DNA of 64,000 nt from Thamnaconus septentrionalis (GCA_009823395.1 CM020502.1:17711944-17775943), one strand, 5' to 3'; counted from the stretch's first letter, positions 48,199-62,286 are shown. Made by a program: numbers and translations. Notes: a model not told the origin generated them from the letters alone.

Positions 48199-51100
48199 GA
48201 CATTTGATATTGCTTTCTACTTAAGATGACAACAGACGAACAACACGAGTTCTGTGCCGGCTGAAATTTGCTTTGTTTTCTCCAGAGGTCCAGCAAGAGG
48301 AACATTGTGTGTGGCTCCTTTAAACTCCCAGAGTTGAGGAAATGTGCAGAAAAAATACAAGTACGTTCTGAATAATGTTGGAGGTACAATTAAGTGCTTG
48401 CATGAACTCAAAATGCCAAAATGATTTCTAACTGCTCTAATCTCAAACAGATAACTTTATTCTTCAGTTTTAGTCGACGAGGCGTTTTGGCGTCTAATTT
48501 TATTTTGCAAAGAGGACCGAGAGGAGCAGGGTTGTACCCGACTGTTAAGTATGGAAATAAATTCACTTGCCATCATTTATTTTCTTTGACTAAAAGGCTG
48601 AGAGATGAGCGCCCTTATCACACTTGCTGCCTGTGTCCTACACACAATAAGCAACACAGGAGCTTATTGGACAGTTGATTCCAGCCAGAGACAGGAAGTA
48701 AGGAAGGAAGGGCGGAAGGACAGACAGACGGGGAAGCTGATAACGTTTTCCTGATTTCCCTTTAATGCCCTCAACGCAAATTACAGGTCATATCTTACAA
48801 ATTGCACCTTTCAAGCATTTTTTTCTTCTTCTTCTTTTTTTTTTTTGTTAACCCTTTACATCATCCCGTATCCCATAATAAGCTTCTTTATCGGCGTTAA
48901 CACGGACTCGACATGACTGCGGGCGTCCCGTGTATCTCTGCTGCGCCCATTGAATATTTTAACAGGTATAAGCAGGTTTGGCGGGGCTGATTAGAGAGCG
49001 GACGCGGGGGCTAATTTATCACATCCATTTTTTTTTTTTTTTTTTGGGGAGCCGAAAATCCCATTCCCATCGGACGGCTCGTCATTTCCCCCCCCCCCCA
49101 TCTCTCCCTCCCCTCCAGCGGGGGGCGCCTGTCAGCGGGACGGAGGCGGGGTTGGGGTGAGTGGGAGGGGGGTACCTGCGCGTGGCGGCCTCCGCCGCTG
49201 ATGGCGCCGAGCGTCCGAGAGGCATCGGCGCCTTTTCGCCGCGGTGCCGCCGCCGTAATTGCCAGTGTCTGACTCTAACCAACAGTGGCGGATCTCATTA
49301 TGCCATGATATGGGTCGCGTCTGCACATACAGGCGCACGTACGCCGCTTATTTACATATGAATGCATCCAGTTTGTGCACACCACACACACACACACACA
49401 CCAGTCAGCAGCCGCACCCCTTGTCTCCCCACCCACACAAGCACACACACACACTCTCGGGCAAACACTGAATTTACATATAAAAGCCCTAATGTGCAGC
49501 ACATACACACACAAGCACGCACGCTTGCACACTGCGGCCTATTCATACATGCTACTCACACATATGGGCTACTCATAAATTTAGACACTTCCGTCAGAAG
49601 GCCCTCGCCAGCCGACAGGGATATGAACCCAATATAGCATCCCAGAGATAAGCCACCGACTCTGGAAGCAGAACTAATATTATTTGCACGGTGTCGAACG
49701 TTTATCTGGCGCCGCCTGCAAAGTGATGGTTCTGTGTCACTTTTGTTTAATAATGATGTGCCAATAGTAATATGCCTGCCGGCTGGAAACCTATTACAGT
49801 TCAAAAGATTATCCAAATACAATCTAATTTGGAATATTGCATTTTGACAGCCTGTGACTGGAGGAGGTGGGACGGCTGCGGCTGTGTGTGTGTGTGTGTT
49901 TTTTTCCTCTCATACCCCCCTCTTTTTTTATAAAAAAAAAAAAAAAAAAAATTCCAATTAACATTTTTAATGCTCGGCAAACCAGCGGCGACTGCAAATA
50001 CGCAGAGGTGTTTGTACTGTGCCGAATCTGGTGACGGGCTTTCAGACGAAAAAGGAAATGGAGCGCGAGCGAGAAGGGGAGGAAATAAGTTTTGCACAGT
50101 GCAAACTTTTGATGAGGGCGAGTGCCGTGTTTGGCCTCTCCTGTCGGTGGACTTTAAATTGACATTGGCGACGCGAGATAATCTTTACACACACCCCGGC
50201 TGGAGGAAACACTGTCAAAAGTGTTGGGCTCCGCCGGACGCGCCAGAGTCGCTGTCTGACGTCCTCCGTTCTTATCGAGGATGGACGGCGTCGCCGTCAG
50301 CTGTCACGAGTGGACCCCCCTCGTCTGCCACCTCAATATCAGACGGTCGCGCGCCGCCACGCGCTTTGTGAATTAGTGTCGGGCAAACAGCCGCGCCGTG
50401 TTCTTCAAACACAGCGCAGGAATGTCTCAATGAAAAAGGGGCAACGCGACGTTTTTAAGGCGAAACAACGCGAGGCCGACGCTGCTATATTAAGAGCTGT
50501 CAGGTGGCACCTGAAGCCAGGAATTATTATTACCTCCCCGCCTCATCAATACTTAACCAGGATGGATCAACACGGTAGATGGAACTGCTTAAAAAAGGGC
50601 CCACATTTTGGCTGGTTATTAAAATTAAGGTATTAAAATTGAAATTAAAATCCATCTCCGATGCCCCCCCTGACGCGGTTATACATCAACGTTTAATGTA
50701 TTCCAGGTGTTATTTTGTGATGAAGCGTTTTAATTCTTTCCCCCCTACCTGCTTCCGAGCAGGCCGACCTTCAGCCAGGTGCTGGTTTCCTGCCTTCAAG
50801 CGAACGACTGGGCCGCGATTTGTTGCCTCAGTCACAGACGGGCCGCATTTCATCCGGTTTCATCGTCGTCTTTTCACGTTTCAAAATCAAAATCTTGTGA
50901 TTTAATGTTTCCAGTAGCCATAATTTTCTCCCCCCCATCCTCCTCCGCCCCTTCACAAGGGTCCCTTGTATGTTGCGCGCCCGTGCAGGATGAAAGCTCT
51001 TCCCCTTCCACGCAGGGACGTCGCTTCATTGCACAGATGGCTGGCTCAAAGGTTTGTTGTTCGTCTCCTGGTTCTATATCTGGCAGGGGCGGCGACGGAT

Positions 51101-54100
51101 CCGCTGATTAACTGCAGTTATTACTTTGCGGAGGACAGATTATCTCTCGCAAACATTCTCCAAACCATCCACTGTCTTCTTAAACAAGCACAGAAAACAA
51201 ACAAACAAACAGAGTTCGACAAACAACATGTGGTCACGTGACAGAACTCAGGAGCAGGAAGCAGACAAAGTTGCTCCTGCGCTTTAGATTGGCTAGATAG
51301 ATGACTAGCTATGTATTCAATTATTCAAAAGAGCTCAGCGTAAATGCAAATTTAGCTCTGTGTTAACTACCTCCAGATAAAAAGGCGGAAAAAAACAGCT
51401 TCCTGCTAAAACTGTTACTTTGTTGCAACTTTAACTTGACTGCAAGGCGACAAAAACAAGGCTGGGGCATGTTGTCTCTTTCCTGGCTGGGCCCTATGTG
51501 ACATCACAAAGAGCAAGGCATTCTGAAATGCAAAGCAAGTGAAAGAGGTAAAGGGCTTTTTCCTCATTTCCCAGGAGCTGAATCAGAGGCTGGAGACAGA
51601 TTACGGATGGAGAATATGAGTCATTTTTGTCACCAAACAGAACAGTTAAAGTTAAACAGGACAGAAATGTGCACGGAAGACAGCAGACCCACCGTGACAA
51701 CGCCACACATTTTCAGCAGCAATGAGGGAAACAGACAGGAAAACAAGTCGTTCAGAAAATATTTTGGTTCAGCAGGGCGACCGCTTGAACGACCGCCAGG
51801 AGTGAAGGATATTCCACCATTAATAATTCACACAAATTGAGCCGACCTTCTGAATGTTCCCTGTTAACAGCGTGCACCAAACGTGAAAAAGTGCAGCTTA
51901 AACTGACCTGTTTTCTCCCGTAACGAGCCGCCGACCGGCCCACTGCAGTCAGGGAGCCGCTCCGCTGTGGAGAATTGTAATTAATTTACAAAAACACTGC
52001 ACCGGATAGACCGGGGTAAAATAAATGATAGCAAAATAAAGTGTCTTTAACACCAAAAAAATATGACGCATACAATTCATTAAGGCGTCCGGCTTTCCGG
52101 CATGCGAGGAGCCTGATTAACATTTCTTACACAGGCTGCTGACACAGACTGTGACATTTAACAGTTTTGCAAGAAAGAGGAAAAGCAGAGCGATGCTGTC
52201 AACATCTTAGTTTACTGCACTTTACGCTCAGTAGCCGTTGCTAATTATAACACAAAATGCCACTTTATGACTGAAAATCAGCCAGGCTGTGTGGGCGTGG
52301 CTTGGTTGTGATGACAGTGGGAGGTTACGCAATGGGAAATGCATCACAATTACCTCCCCCTGTTGGGAAGCAATCTGATTGGCCAGTTGTGATGCGAAGA
52401 AACAGGACTTAGTTGAGTTTATTTTGAAGGCTCCTCTTTCATGACGTGCAATACCACCCATTTCTTTTGGTATCCAATACCAAGTAAAAACTAAAAGTGC
52501 TCAAGCCGAGCACAACACTGACACGTTGGTACAAAATTCCTGAATGTTAAGAGAGAAGAATTTTAAAGACTGGGTGGGTCAAAAAATAGCTACACACGAT
52601 ACTAAATCACAGATTGTCTTTCGTATCCTTTAATTGTCAGTGGCAAGAAAGCCAAAATAACAGAAGAAGGGGCGGTGGGGTATCAATACTTTCTTTTTAG
52701 AATTACTCAGATAACAGACAGGTCTGATATCGAGAGTATGAATACTTGAGTTTCGATCTGCACATTGCTCGTCCTCTTTCATCTTCCATTCTAAATGCTG
52801 TTGACGGCTTATTTTCATGTGCAAGTGTAAAAACCCCACAAACTAAATAAAATAAACAGATTTGTTTGGCAAAACAACAACCAATCAAAACACTGATTAA
52901 CACTGAATGAAAAAACAAGCTGACTTACAAAAATAAACAGAAACGTGTTTTGATTCAAAAATACACACAACACACAAAAAAACTCCTGGCAGACGTAACG
53001 AGTCAAAGCGTTGCTATTTGGCAACCTGGGAAATGGGCGTCAACACCTACAAATTGCACCTTTAATTGCTCTGGTTCGGCGGCGGCGGCGATGATTAGAG
53101 TTACACCTCGTGTGACTCACTGCAGCTCCAGTTTGACAGCTGAGACTTTTATTATTTCATGCGACGCCAGTTTGAAATGTTTGAAGGGAGCAATTTTTTT
53201 GAGACAGGTTTTTTTTTTTCCTCCTATCTCTGCCGAGGTGTTGAACTGACTGGATTTTCACACCCGTACATTTTTAGCACTAACGTCATTATTCATTTTT
53301 ACAATCAGTCCCTCCACAGGGATCCGCGTGGCATCCCAAAGATGAGACGCAGGCAAACCATCTGTGGGCCGACGCCAGAGAGCTTCACTCAGCCAATGAC
53401 AGCGGATATTACTTGATATTACAAATGCACACCTGGACTTTCCGGCACCTGTTGGATCTGCGGCCTGCAGCGGAGTAACTCGCCGAGACGAACTCTGCCT
53501 TTCGACCTTCCGACGGCAACGTTGGGCCAAATTGCAAACGCTCGGAATTCACTCTGAACTCACGTCTTGTCAAAGTCATAATGTGCGAGGCGTCGGCACG
53601 GTCGGTCAGCCGTAACGCTTCCTGGAACTCTGATGAGTTAATCGCAGTCGCCTGCTGTTGCTTCAGTCGTAATGGAGCTGTGCGTGCGTTTTCCTCCTTT
53701 CCAAGAATGAATGCTAATTCCATCCCTGCGGGCACAAAGTGACAAACAGCCAGCCTTCCTTCACCATCTCCATTCTCTCTCTGCTCTAAAACATTGCATC
53801 CCTGCCTGCACCGCTGTCTTGAATCGAATTCAATTGTCATTACGCAGTTAGTACAACAGCATTTAAAAGTGGCTTCCTTTGTGCATATAGTAAATGAAAC
53901 TAAAAAGCAATAAATATTTGTAAAAGACAAAAGATAAAACCATATTAAAAAAAGATGACACATGCCACACAACACTCCACTCATACCACCTTTATCAACA
54001 TCACATTCACATTTAGCAGTTATTGCACTATTCTCCATTGTTGCATCATCCAAGTATCTTTGTAAGTGCAATTATGGCTTTGCCGCAAAAAATGATTTTC

Positions 54101-54111
54101 ATCTGTTACTT
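48197..54111. other. Gene-free intergenic DNA with possible regulatory elements
   Basis: No gene is recognised. A CpG-rich patch lies at about 49130-49260. The stretch 49640-49860 is non-repetitive and rich in homeobox-like AT words, so it may be a conserved non-coding element. MITE-end words (TTGCACCTTT) occur near 48800 and 53055. Confidence 0.35.
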
Positions 54112-54427
54112 TTAAAGGTCCTGTGTGTGAAATTTTTCATGAAGGTATTTGTGGAAGCCTGTCTGACAGCGTGTTTCCTGTTCAGGGCACCGGCTGCTCT
54201 GGGCTTCCTGAAGAAAATGGTGGTGCAAGATGGCAGCTAATAGGAGCAAGACCCTTGCACGATGTATATTCTTATATAAATAAGAATCGTTCTAAGGGTA
54301 GGAAAACCAAATGACTTTAATTGTGCTGCGATTAGACACTTTTATTAATGTATTTGTGAGTAGTATGTTTAGCTTTTACCAAGATAAAAATCATAAATCA
54401 AGTCAAATTTACACACTGGACTATTAA
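54112..54427. mobile_element. TTAA-flanked MITE (piggyBac-like ends)
   Basis: TTAA at 54112-54115 and 54424-54427 bracket inverted ends (AAGGTCCTGTGTGTGAAATT, and AAATTTACACACTGGAC). The interior is non-coding and contains a block GCAAGACCCTTGCACG...TATTCTTATATAAATAAGAA that recurs inverted at about 56880. Confidence 0.75.
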
Positions 54428-55672
54428 AACATAGAAAACAGCTTTTATTAAATGTGCAAACATTTAAAATACATTTATAATAAATTCGTCAGAGCTTTTG
54501 CTTTTTTTGCTGTCACTTAGATTGCGCGCAGGGCGTGGTCAGGCTCCACTCAGCGTTCCTGAGCAGGATTTTGAGGGAAGAGCGCACAGGAAAAATCCTC
54601 TCCCCACCCCAGAGGTGCGCCGAAAGACGCGAGAGCAGGCACGGATCAGTGAGACGCGGCGCGAGAAGGCGACAGATGCCTTTTAAAAGTGCGGCAACAA
54701 CAAACCTACAGAGGGCGATGGAAGTGAGCAGCAGGTAGAGCAAACAGAAGGTGGTGGTGGTGGCGGTGGTGGCGGCGGCGGCAGAAGCAGCAGAGGCAGC
54801 GGCGCTCGTCAGCCGATAAACACGCTCCGCTCGTGGGGATGTGACTGCTGATTGGCAAGTTTAGCCTTGTGCTCCCTTTGTGCGCGCCGCCACTTGAAGC
54901 GGAACCTTGAATCAAAGCGAGCCTTTGATTTCTCCGGGGATGCGACATCAAAAACAGGCGGCGCCGTTAAGTGTACAGTTCTGAACAATGCTGCAAGATG
55001 GGGAATATATGAAAAATGAAAAATCTATTTTTTGGCCTTGTTTGCGTAATATAAAGACATCTGCAGCCCTGACTAACATTGCTGTTTTGTACCCGTGCTC
55101 CAAGGATGCTACCTGCTACTTGGCTGGCGTTAAAAATCCAAACTCCTAACATACAGATCACACTGTATAGTGTGCAAAAATAAGCAACATACGGCAAAAG
55201 TTGCAAGAAAGGTGCAACAATAAAAGCATAGAAGTCGACGCATGACGCATGATGCAAGTCGACAAGAACACGAGGGCAACACATTGTTGTGCTATTATGA
55301 AAGTGAGCAGATTTCCATGACGTTTAACACACAAACTCACATTCAGCTGTCAAACAAAGAAGAAAAGCTGCCAGGCTGAAACGTTAGATAACCGCCACTG
55401 CGGTTCGGGTGAACGTATGAAGGTGGTGTTGCATCATCTGACATCATCCGACATCACGGAGGAGAGCAGAGCAAGAGCTGAGCTTTCAAGATGAAGCGGG
55501 AACCTGAGACATCAGATGAGCTTCACCTTGTGCACCCACCTGGTGAAGAAGGATAAGAATGAAAGAGTTTGGAAAGGGACGGTCCATCCATAAAAATGTG
55601 GAAGGGGACTTCTGTACATCCTGGATATACCTATTGTTTATCACAGTCAAGTAGGCCAATCAGATTCTAGGT
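54428..55672. other. Gene-free DNA
   Basis: It includes a (GGT/GGC)n-like trinucleotide stretch at about 54752-54785 and otherwise ordinary intergenic sequence. Confidence 0.4.
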
Positions 55673-55954
55673 CAGGGGTGGGCCAACTTTTTGACTGGTG
55701 GGCCACAGTGGGTTCTAAAATTTGACAGAGGAGCCGGAGCAGCAGCTGATGTATGGAGTGTTTTGGTGAGCCACCTCATAGGAGGGAAAATATATTTCGG
55801 GATATGTAGAAAACGTGCTTTAATGTCAATTGAAAATGAAACATTTAGCTCTTTAATGAAATGACTCTTAAACACTGAAAAAAAATGAATACGTTTGGTG
55901 GGCCCGATTAAACGGGCCGCATGTGGCCCCCGGGCCGCAGTTTGCCCATGCCTT
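55673..55954. mobile_element. hAT-like MITE with intact 8 bp target duplication
   Basis: It starts CAGGGGTGGGCCAACTTTTT and ends GCCGCAGTTTGCCCATGCC plus TT. The ends are inverted and hAT-like. The flanks TTCTAGGT (55665-55672) and TTCTAGGT (55955-55962) are identical, an 8 bp duplication as hAT transposases make. Confidence 0.9.
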
Positions 55955-56789
55955 TTCTAGGTAGTGGCAGGATTCCTCACTGACCCTTGGCAAGGTTAGA
56001 TTTGCCCCAGTGCAAAACAAACAAGAAGCAAAAAACTTTTGCCAGGCAGTCAACATAAACAATTTTTCAAAAACACTTTTTCTTTTTATACTGACTGTTA
56101 CCGACTGTTGATGAAACCTCAAGGCCGACTGAAAGCGATGGATGGAGGAGCCAGCTCTCCAAAGTCCTCAAAGTTAAAGCTTTCCAGGTGGTGCCAGGTG
56201 GAGAAGTGAAATTGTTGGGATTCCTCGTTACGAGCGATCAATTTTTCCAAAATGGATTTTCCCAACGTGACTGACACCGAGAGCCCGACCCCGCTGCCGA
56301 GCGGCGGAAAGAACATCCCCCCGCCGTCTCGCCTCTTTTCCGCGGCGGGCGAGATGCCGCCGCGTCGTATCGGCGCGAAACAGACACTCAGCGAGTCGAA
56401 CGGCTCTGCCAATCAGCTCTTGGGCCGCGTAGGTGTGTGACTCAAACTGCGGCCGCCGGAGTGTATCGTGCCTCCATCTCCAGCAGGAAGCGCCGGCGCT
56501 GCTCCCACTTTTCTATCTCATTATGTACTTACATACACATGCAAATAAAAGAGCCAGCCCGCCCAAATCAGCCATGCAAAGACACACTGAAGGGTGTGTG
56601 TGTGTGTAAGCATGTTGACACGGGTCAGGGAAGCGACTCCGTGCGGCGGGGCCGATGCCGTTTTTTGGCCGCTGTGATGTCTAATGATGTGGCGGCGAGC
56701 GGAGGGAAAGTGAGCGAAACGCAGAGGCAGCAGAGACAAACTGTGAAAATTATCGTTATGCAAGCCAACGACAAGCAACGCACTGTTTC

Positions 56790-57223
56790 TTCAAGGTGCA
56801 GTGTGTAAATAAAATAATTAGGCTTAATTTCTTATTTTTATACTGGTAAAAGCTTAATATAAAACGGTTCTTATTTTTGTATATAAGAATATATAAAGAG
56901 CAAGGGTCTTGCTGTCAGTTAGCTGCCTGTTGCACCACCATATTTCTAAGGAAGCCCAATGTGGACAATCCAGTCCGCCTGACAGCACGTTTCTTATTAA
57001 GGGTGAACGCTCGCGTCGTCAAATAAACCAACAAAGAGGAAGATGGACGAGGTATCCAGGTTTGTGCTCTCAGGCCACCGTAGTTCACTGGCAAGCTCGA
57101 GAGAGGGAGGGTACCAAGTCCCTAAGGGGACTTCAGTGAAAGAGCGCTGCAGTCTGAAATGTAACAACTTGATGTCGCTGTATTTTCTAAAAAAATCTTC
57201 AAATATTGCACACTTACCTTTAA
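56790..57223. mobile_element. Second TTAA-type MITE, inverted relative to 54112-54427
   Basis: The left end AAGGTGCAGTGTGTAAAT and right end GCACACTTACCTTTAA form an inverted pair. The block around 56880-56945 (ATAAGAATATATAAAGAGCA...GGGTCTTGCTGTCAG...TGCACCACCAT) is the reverse complement of the matching block in the 54 kb copy. Confidence 0.65.
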
Positions 57224-59114
57224 GGGGGCAGTTCGTCAAATAAGTAATCAGATGCAAAGTAGCTCGGTAGGACTACTTCACTACTGTACTGTAGTAGTCT
57301 ACTTCAGCACTAAAAGGCCATGCCTGTACTTTACTGAGGTTTTATTTTTTTCCCACTACTTACATTGTTACATCACAACATATTTTCAATGCTTTTACTC
57401 TGACACATTTTTAATGAGTAGGGTTATTATGAGTGACAATTCCAAATATTTTGACAGAACATTTTTATTCCCTTCAGTTTCAGCCAGGGGTAGCAGGCTA
57501 CGCAGACCGGTTTGGTTCAGCTGGCTTGTCACTGGGCCATCAAACTGCCTTGCCGAGATCTGGCGTGAAGCATGCTATTAGTTTGGACAGCGTAACAAAG
57601 TAGAACCTAATTCTTTTGAAATTAAGACTTTATAAAGTATTGAACTTTGAAATTGACTAAATATAATATTCAAGCACAAAAATATTGAATGTGGTCATTT
57701 TTCTTCTTGGGTATGATGTTTACAGTAAACTTCACCTCTCACTCAGGTTGCTTTTTGGTAGATTAGCTTTACTCAAGTCGTGCTCTGCCGTGCCTTTGGA
57801 TTTCTGATGTTTTCTTTTTTCTTTGGATTTTCTGATGTGTGTGGTGACTGTAGTCAGAGGTGTGATTATAGCCCAGGGGATATGATGACTTCCAGATAGA
57901 TTTTGCTGTTTTGTTAAAAATAAATAAATAAAAAAAAATTAATCTTGCTGCTTCATTTTCAAAACTTGGATGGAATTAAGGAAGCAAGGTAGAGAGGAGT
58001 TATGTTTATCTCCTTCTGCAGTGGAGGACGTGGCCACGCTGTGCATCCACGGTTTGGACTCCTCTCTGTGCATGAAACTCCAGAATGGGTTGCGAAATGT
58101 AACGAGGGGGCCCGAGTCGACAAAGTTTAGAGTAATTATATGTGTGAGACATTGTTTCTGGCTATGCTATCCTTCAAAACGTTCAAAGAAATGGAAATGT
58201 CAGAATGTCTGAATATTAAGATCTACAAAATGGCCTAGCAGAAACAAGTGAAAGAGGCTGTAAAAACCTTGAACGTCTCAAAGCCTCACTTTCATGGGAA
58301 GGTCGGCTGGCGGGGGGCGTGAAGCTGATCATGCGAGTATTATAGTTTAATTTATGGTGTGCAGGCTACTATGGAAACACAACAGGATGCTGAATTGTCC
58401 TCCCAGGTAATGGCCCTTGAATAACTGTGGGGGAAAACGCTTGAACAGCAGCAAGGATGCCGATAACAGGTAGAACTCGGTGTGTCGCAAACTCCTGACG
58501 AAGACACTTGGAAATTCCAGCGGGACGACAAACTGCCTCTTTGCTTTGTTCAGCTTGCGAACAAAAGCAAAGATTGCAGCGCAGGTTGCAATCAAAGTTA
58601 CTTAGTGAGGTCAAATTGCTTTCAGCTGTCAACTCTCAGCCTGCTGTTATGTCGGAGGGTGTCCCACTCCTCACCCATCGCCCAGCTTTTGAACGGATGT
58701 GCCACCTGACATTGCTCTGATGTGTGACCTCCATCCAAAGCAGGAAGCAATGTAGGGCATCATCACAGGTTGTTTAATGGCAGTCAAACAGCCCATAATG
58801 AGGCCAGGACCAGGTTAGACGTAATCAGACACAATCAACTTGAAGATGAAGAATTCACCACTTTGATGAAGTCCAGGAGTAAATACTAAATGGGAACCGA
58901 GCTGCAGAGACTGCAGGCTGGAGTCTCTGAGGACGTGACGTGACCTGTGAATTGCCTCAATTTGCCAGCATTGGGTGTCCCACTTGTTAGCGTCTGCCTC
59001 GGGACGCGAGGCAGGATGAGTCACAGTCGCAGCTGCGGCAGCGGAGCGGCGGTGACTCACTCTCAAAGAAACACCGTGTACTAGTACACGGACAAAGACG
59101 AAGCTGTCGCTCTG

Positions 59115-59118
<4 letters not shown>
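57224..59118. other. Gene-free DNA
   Basis: No gene or mobile element is recognised with confidence. Confidence 0.4.

Positions 59119-59166
<48 letters not shown>
59119..59166. repeat. (AC)n microsatellite
   Basis: A run of 24 AC units, followed by a shorter AC run near 59175-59186. Confidence 0.97.
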
Positions 59167-59169
<3 letters not shown>

Positions 59170-59244
59170 TACGCACACACACACACTTGAATTATGAGGT
59201 GACGGGTGAGCTAAAACGGTTGGCTTCTCTTGATCAAGAATATC

Positions 59245-59345
59245 CATCCTTCAATCCATCCATCTGGTCTCACAGCAAGGTCATCGGTCAATTCCCAGAC
59301 CAGGACGCCTAATGTGTGGATTTTGTATGTTTTCTCCCTGTAGGC
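59245..59345 (-). mobile_element. Internally deleted copy of the LINE/SINE tail family
   Basis: CATCCATC joins directly to CTCACAGCAAGGTCATCGG and TGTATGTTTTCTCCCTG. These are words from both ends of the repeat seen at 37261-37610, so most of the body is missing or rearranged. Confidence 0.5.
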
Positions 59346-62221
59346 AGAGTGACTGTACTGAGAGATATTGCACTTGGAAGAAATTACTAAGAGTTTGTCA
59401 TGCCTTGTCCAAAACTATTATTTTTGCCTGGTCCACATACTGTAAATAATTACAGGCTCACGTGACCTCTCAGGATAATCTAATGGAATATTTAAAGTCA
59501 TTAAGTGACAGAGTTCTTTAGTCCCATAATTTAGTTCCACTTCGACCAGGTACCTTTCACACTGAGTAAAGAAAGGAAAAAAAAAGATGACTAACATCCA
59601 CTGAGGTTCAAAGCAGCTTTATCCTCGCAATTGCTGAACAGATTGAAAAAAAATCACAAAATGCGACAAAGTCTCACATTTTCATGTATAGCAAATTTTC
59701 TTTTCTTTTTTTTTTGGTCATTTATTTTTGCTTTTGTCTTTCTTACAAGTTATAATCCTAAAGAACACATCAAAACAAGGAGACTCCATCAACAACATCC
59801 ATGGTCTATCGTGGGTCGGCCGAGTTGAACTCAAGACGGAGACCTGACCAAAGGAGTGGGGCTCAGAGGTGCCGGCGCAAATTCATGTCGGCGCACAAAC
59901 AAAAAAATCTGATTGGAGGGAAAATGAAGAGGAGGCGAAAGTGCCGGGCCAATCAGCCTTTGTTCGTGGTTGGAAATAGAGCACTCGAAGCCTCGACTGT
60001 TGCCTGGAGACACAGATTGCAGGCAATTAGGGAGCCAGATTACAGTGGCAGTGGTGGAGGTGGTGGTGGGGGGATAGGTGATATTGTCAATGGGGCACGA
60101 ATTTGAGCATGCGTGGGTGGGAGGGCGAGCCGCATGCATCTAAGCGTGTGGCGAGCGCAGCGGGTTGGGCATTAGCGGGGAAATGTGAAAAGCTCGAGCG
60201 AAAATTGTTGTGGCTTTTTTCAGCGATTAACCTCGGAGGGTGTCAGAGGGTGGGCGCCTCCGGATATGAATGAAGGCGCCAGGTTTGCTGTGTAATTCAC
60301 ACACTCTCACCGACCCGCGCGAACGTGTGCCGGCGGCGTTTCAAAAAAGTGTAAAAACAACAACAACCAAATGCACATGGAAAAAAATACAGCTGCATTT
60401 CAATTAAGTCAAAGGGTTAAAAATCTAGAAATTCCCACCCAGATTTATCAGGATTCTGTTTACGTTAAGCATCAACATCACATACAGTATATTTTAAAAA
60501 TCCAACCTCCAGTGCAGAGAACAAACACAGTCTAAGGTCACAACTCTGTCACCTGGCAGTCCTGGGGCCTCATTCAGATGAACTGTAGAGTTAAAGTTGT
60601 GCTTTTTAAATCATCAGAGGCACTGTATGTCTTTTCACGTCTGACGCAGCAGTGACACCTGCAGCGGCGGCATTGGCTTCTCAACGTGAAGGGGGTCGTG
60701 ACCTGATGTGGCGAGTTGGGAAACTTCAGCGGCATCCTCTCAGTTGTCTCTGCGTTTCGGTCGGTAAACCCGGCAAATTGCCAGTTAACAGTCGAGGATT
60801 TCACACACTGGAGGTGTTTCACGAGCAAATAATCGGCATGAAATATGCACGAAATAAGAACTCCTGATCGGACGTTACCTTTCACAATGAGTGTGTGAGT
60901 GTGTGAAATAGCGAGACTGATTTCTTTCCCCCAAACTTTTGCACTGATAACATTTTCCAACCAGACAGAGCATTTCTGCAAAGAATGTCGCATCCATAAT
61001 GATGCCATGTCCATTACCATCATTATCTTTCTGGCAAAAATAGATGTTGCATTTTTGGGGTTGTCGGTGATGTGACCTCAACCGCTGTGACAGACAATGC
61101 TGCTGCTCTGTCTGCCCAGAGGTGGCACTAACATCTGTGCAAGTGGCTCAAACTCAGAATTTTTGAATAAGAAAGAGCCAGCGATTTTGTATGGAAAGCA
61201 GAGGGAGGATAAAATCCTCTGGGCGAAGTTTACAAAAAATACAAAAACAACAACCAATCATTAGAACATGTTTTTGGAAAAAAATATTCTGGAATTCTTT
61301 TTTTTGTCAGTTTGATCCAGTTGTGCTCCATTTTACGTCATTTTATTCATGTTGCATCCGGTGTGGAAAGACCTTTAAATAGTGTTTCTCAGAGCTTCCT
61401 GCACTTTCAAGTGAACTCCTGATTGGTTAACAGCATTTTCTGTAAAAGCCTATTGTGGCCAAATTGTGAATGAAACAGATTCAGACAATAATACAACCAT
61501 TTATCCCATAGTGGATTTGTGAAAGTGAAATGCTCTAAATGCGTCCAAATCCTGAAAGGTCCAACTTTGACATTCAGGTCACAACACTACCTTCATTTTA
61601 AGAAAGAAAGTCCTGAATGGCATTTGTTGTCTTTTGAAAAGCAGCCAAACCACAATGAGGACGCTGTAAATGAGGCCCCTGGACCACATAATTGGCCAAT
61701 TCACTGTACACCAATCAGCCACAACATGAATTAAAGCACAACCAGTGAAAGGGATGGCTCCGTCTGCACTACAATGGCATAAAAGAAAGAGGATGAAGTA
61801 GCCACCTGAGTTAAAAAGACCCATGTGTAAATCTGGTTCGAAGTAAAATGTAACAGTGGACAAGCTGGTTTCAGAATTTCATTCACAGTGCAGTCAGCAT
61901 GATGGAGCTGTTTTTGTCTGGAACAATTTGCCTATGTTCGGTCGGCCAGAGAACATCCACATGAAAAACAGGAATCGAACTTTTCTTGTCCACAACACTT
62001 GATTGGACTATTGGCCTTGTCGTTCAAAGTTTATGCTAGCTAGCGGCTAATGAGCTGCATGTCGTGGGACGCAGAGTAAAACCCTTCCAGCCATCAGCCT
62101 ATAAAAACAACTGATGATGATGGTGGCGTTCAACTCTTAAAATAGAGTCTTACATGGATCACCGAGCTTAGCTGACGTAGCTTAGCTGCCGTAGCTTTGC
62201 ATGGCTAGCTGAGCTCGCAAT
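59346..62221. other. Gene-free DNA
   Basis: No exon homology is recognised. A word near 61705-61730 (CACCAATCAGCCACAACATG) is shared with a common fish repeat. Confidence 0.35.
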
Positions 62222-62286
62222 AGAGTTGCCAACCATACCTTAAAATACAGAATTGTCCCATTATTTGACAATGAAATGATGCTGAG
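62222..62286. mobile_element. Fragment of the TAGAGTTGCCAAC MITE
   Basis: It closely matches the left end of the element at 42502-42965, including AAAATACAGAATTGTCCC and AATGAAATGATGC. It lies within the probable 3' flank of the neurensin exon. Confidence 0.7.

Noticed and set aside
49130..49260. CpG-rich patch as a gene promoter
   Set aside because: No exon or open frame with homology follows on either strand; left as an unassigned CpG-rich patch.
53409..54071. 220-codon open frame on the minus strand in the gene-free region
   Set aside because: No recognisable similarity or family motif and no codon or splice support; treated as chance.
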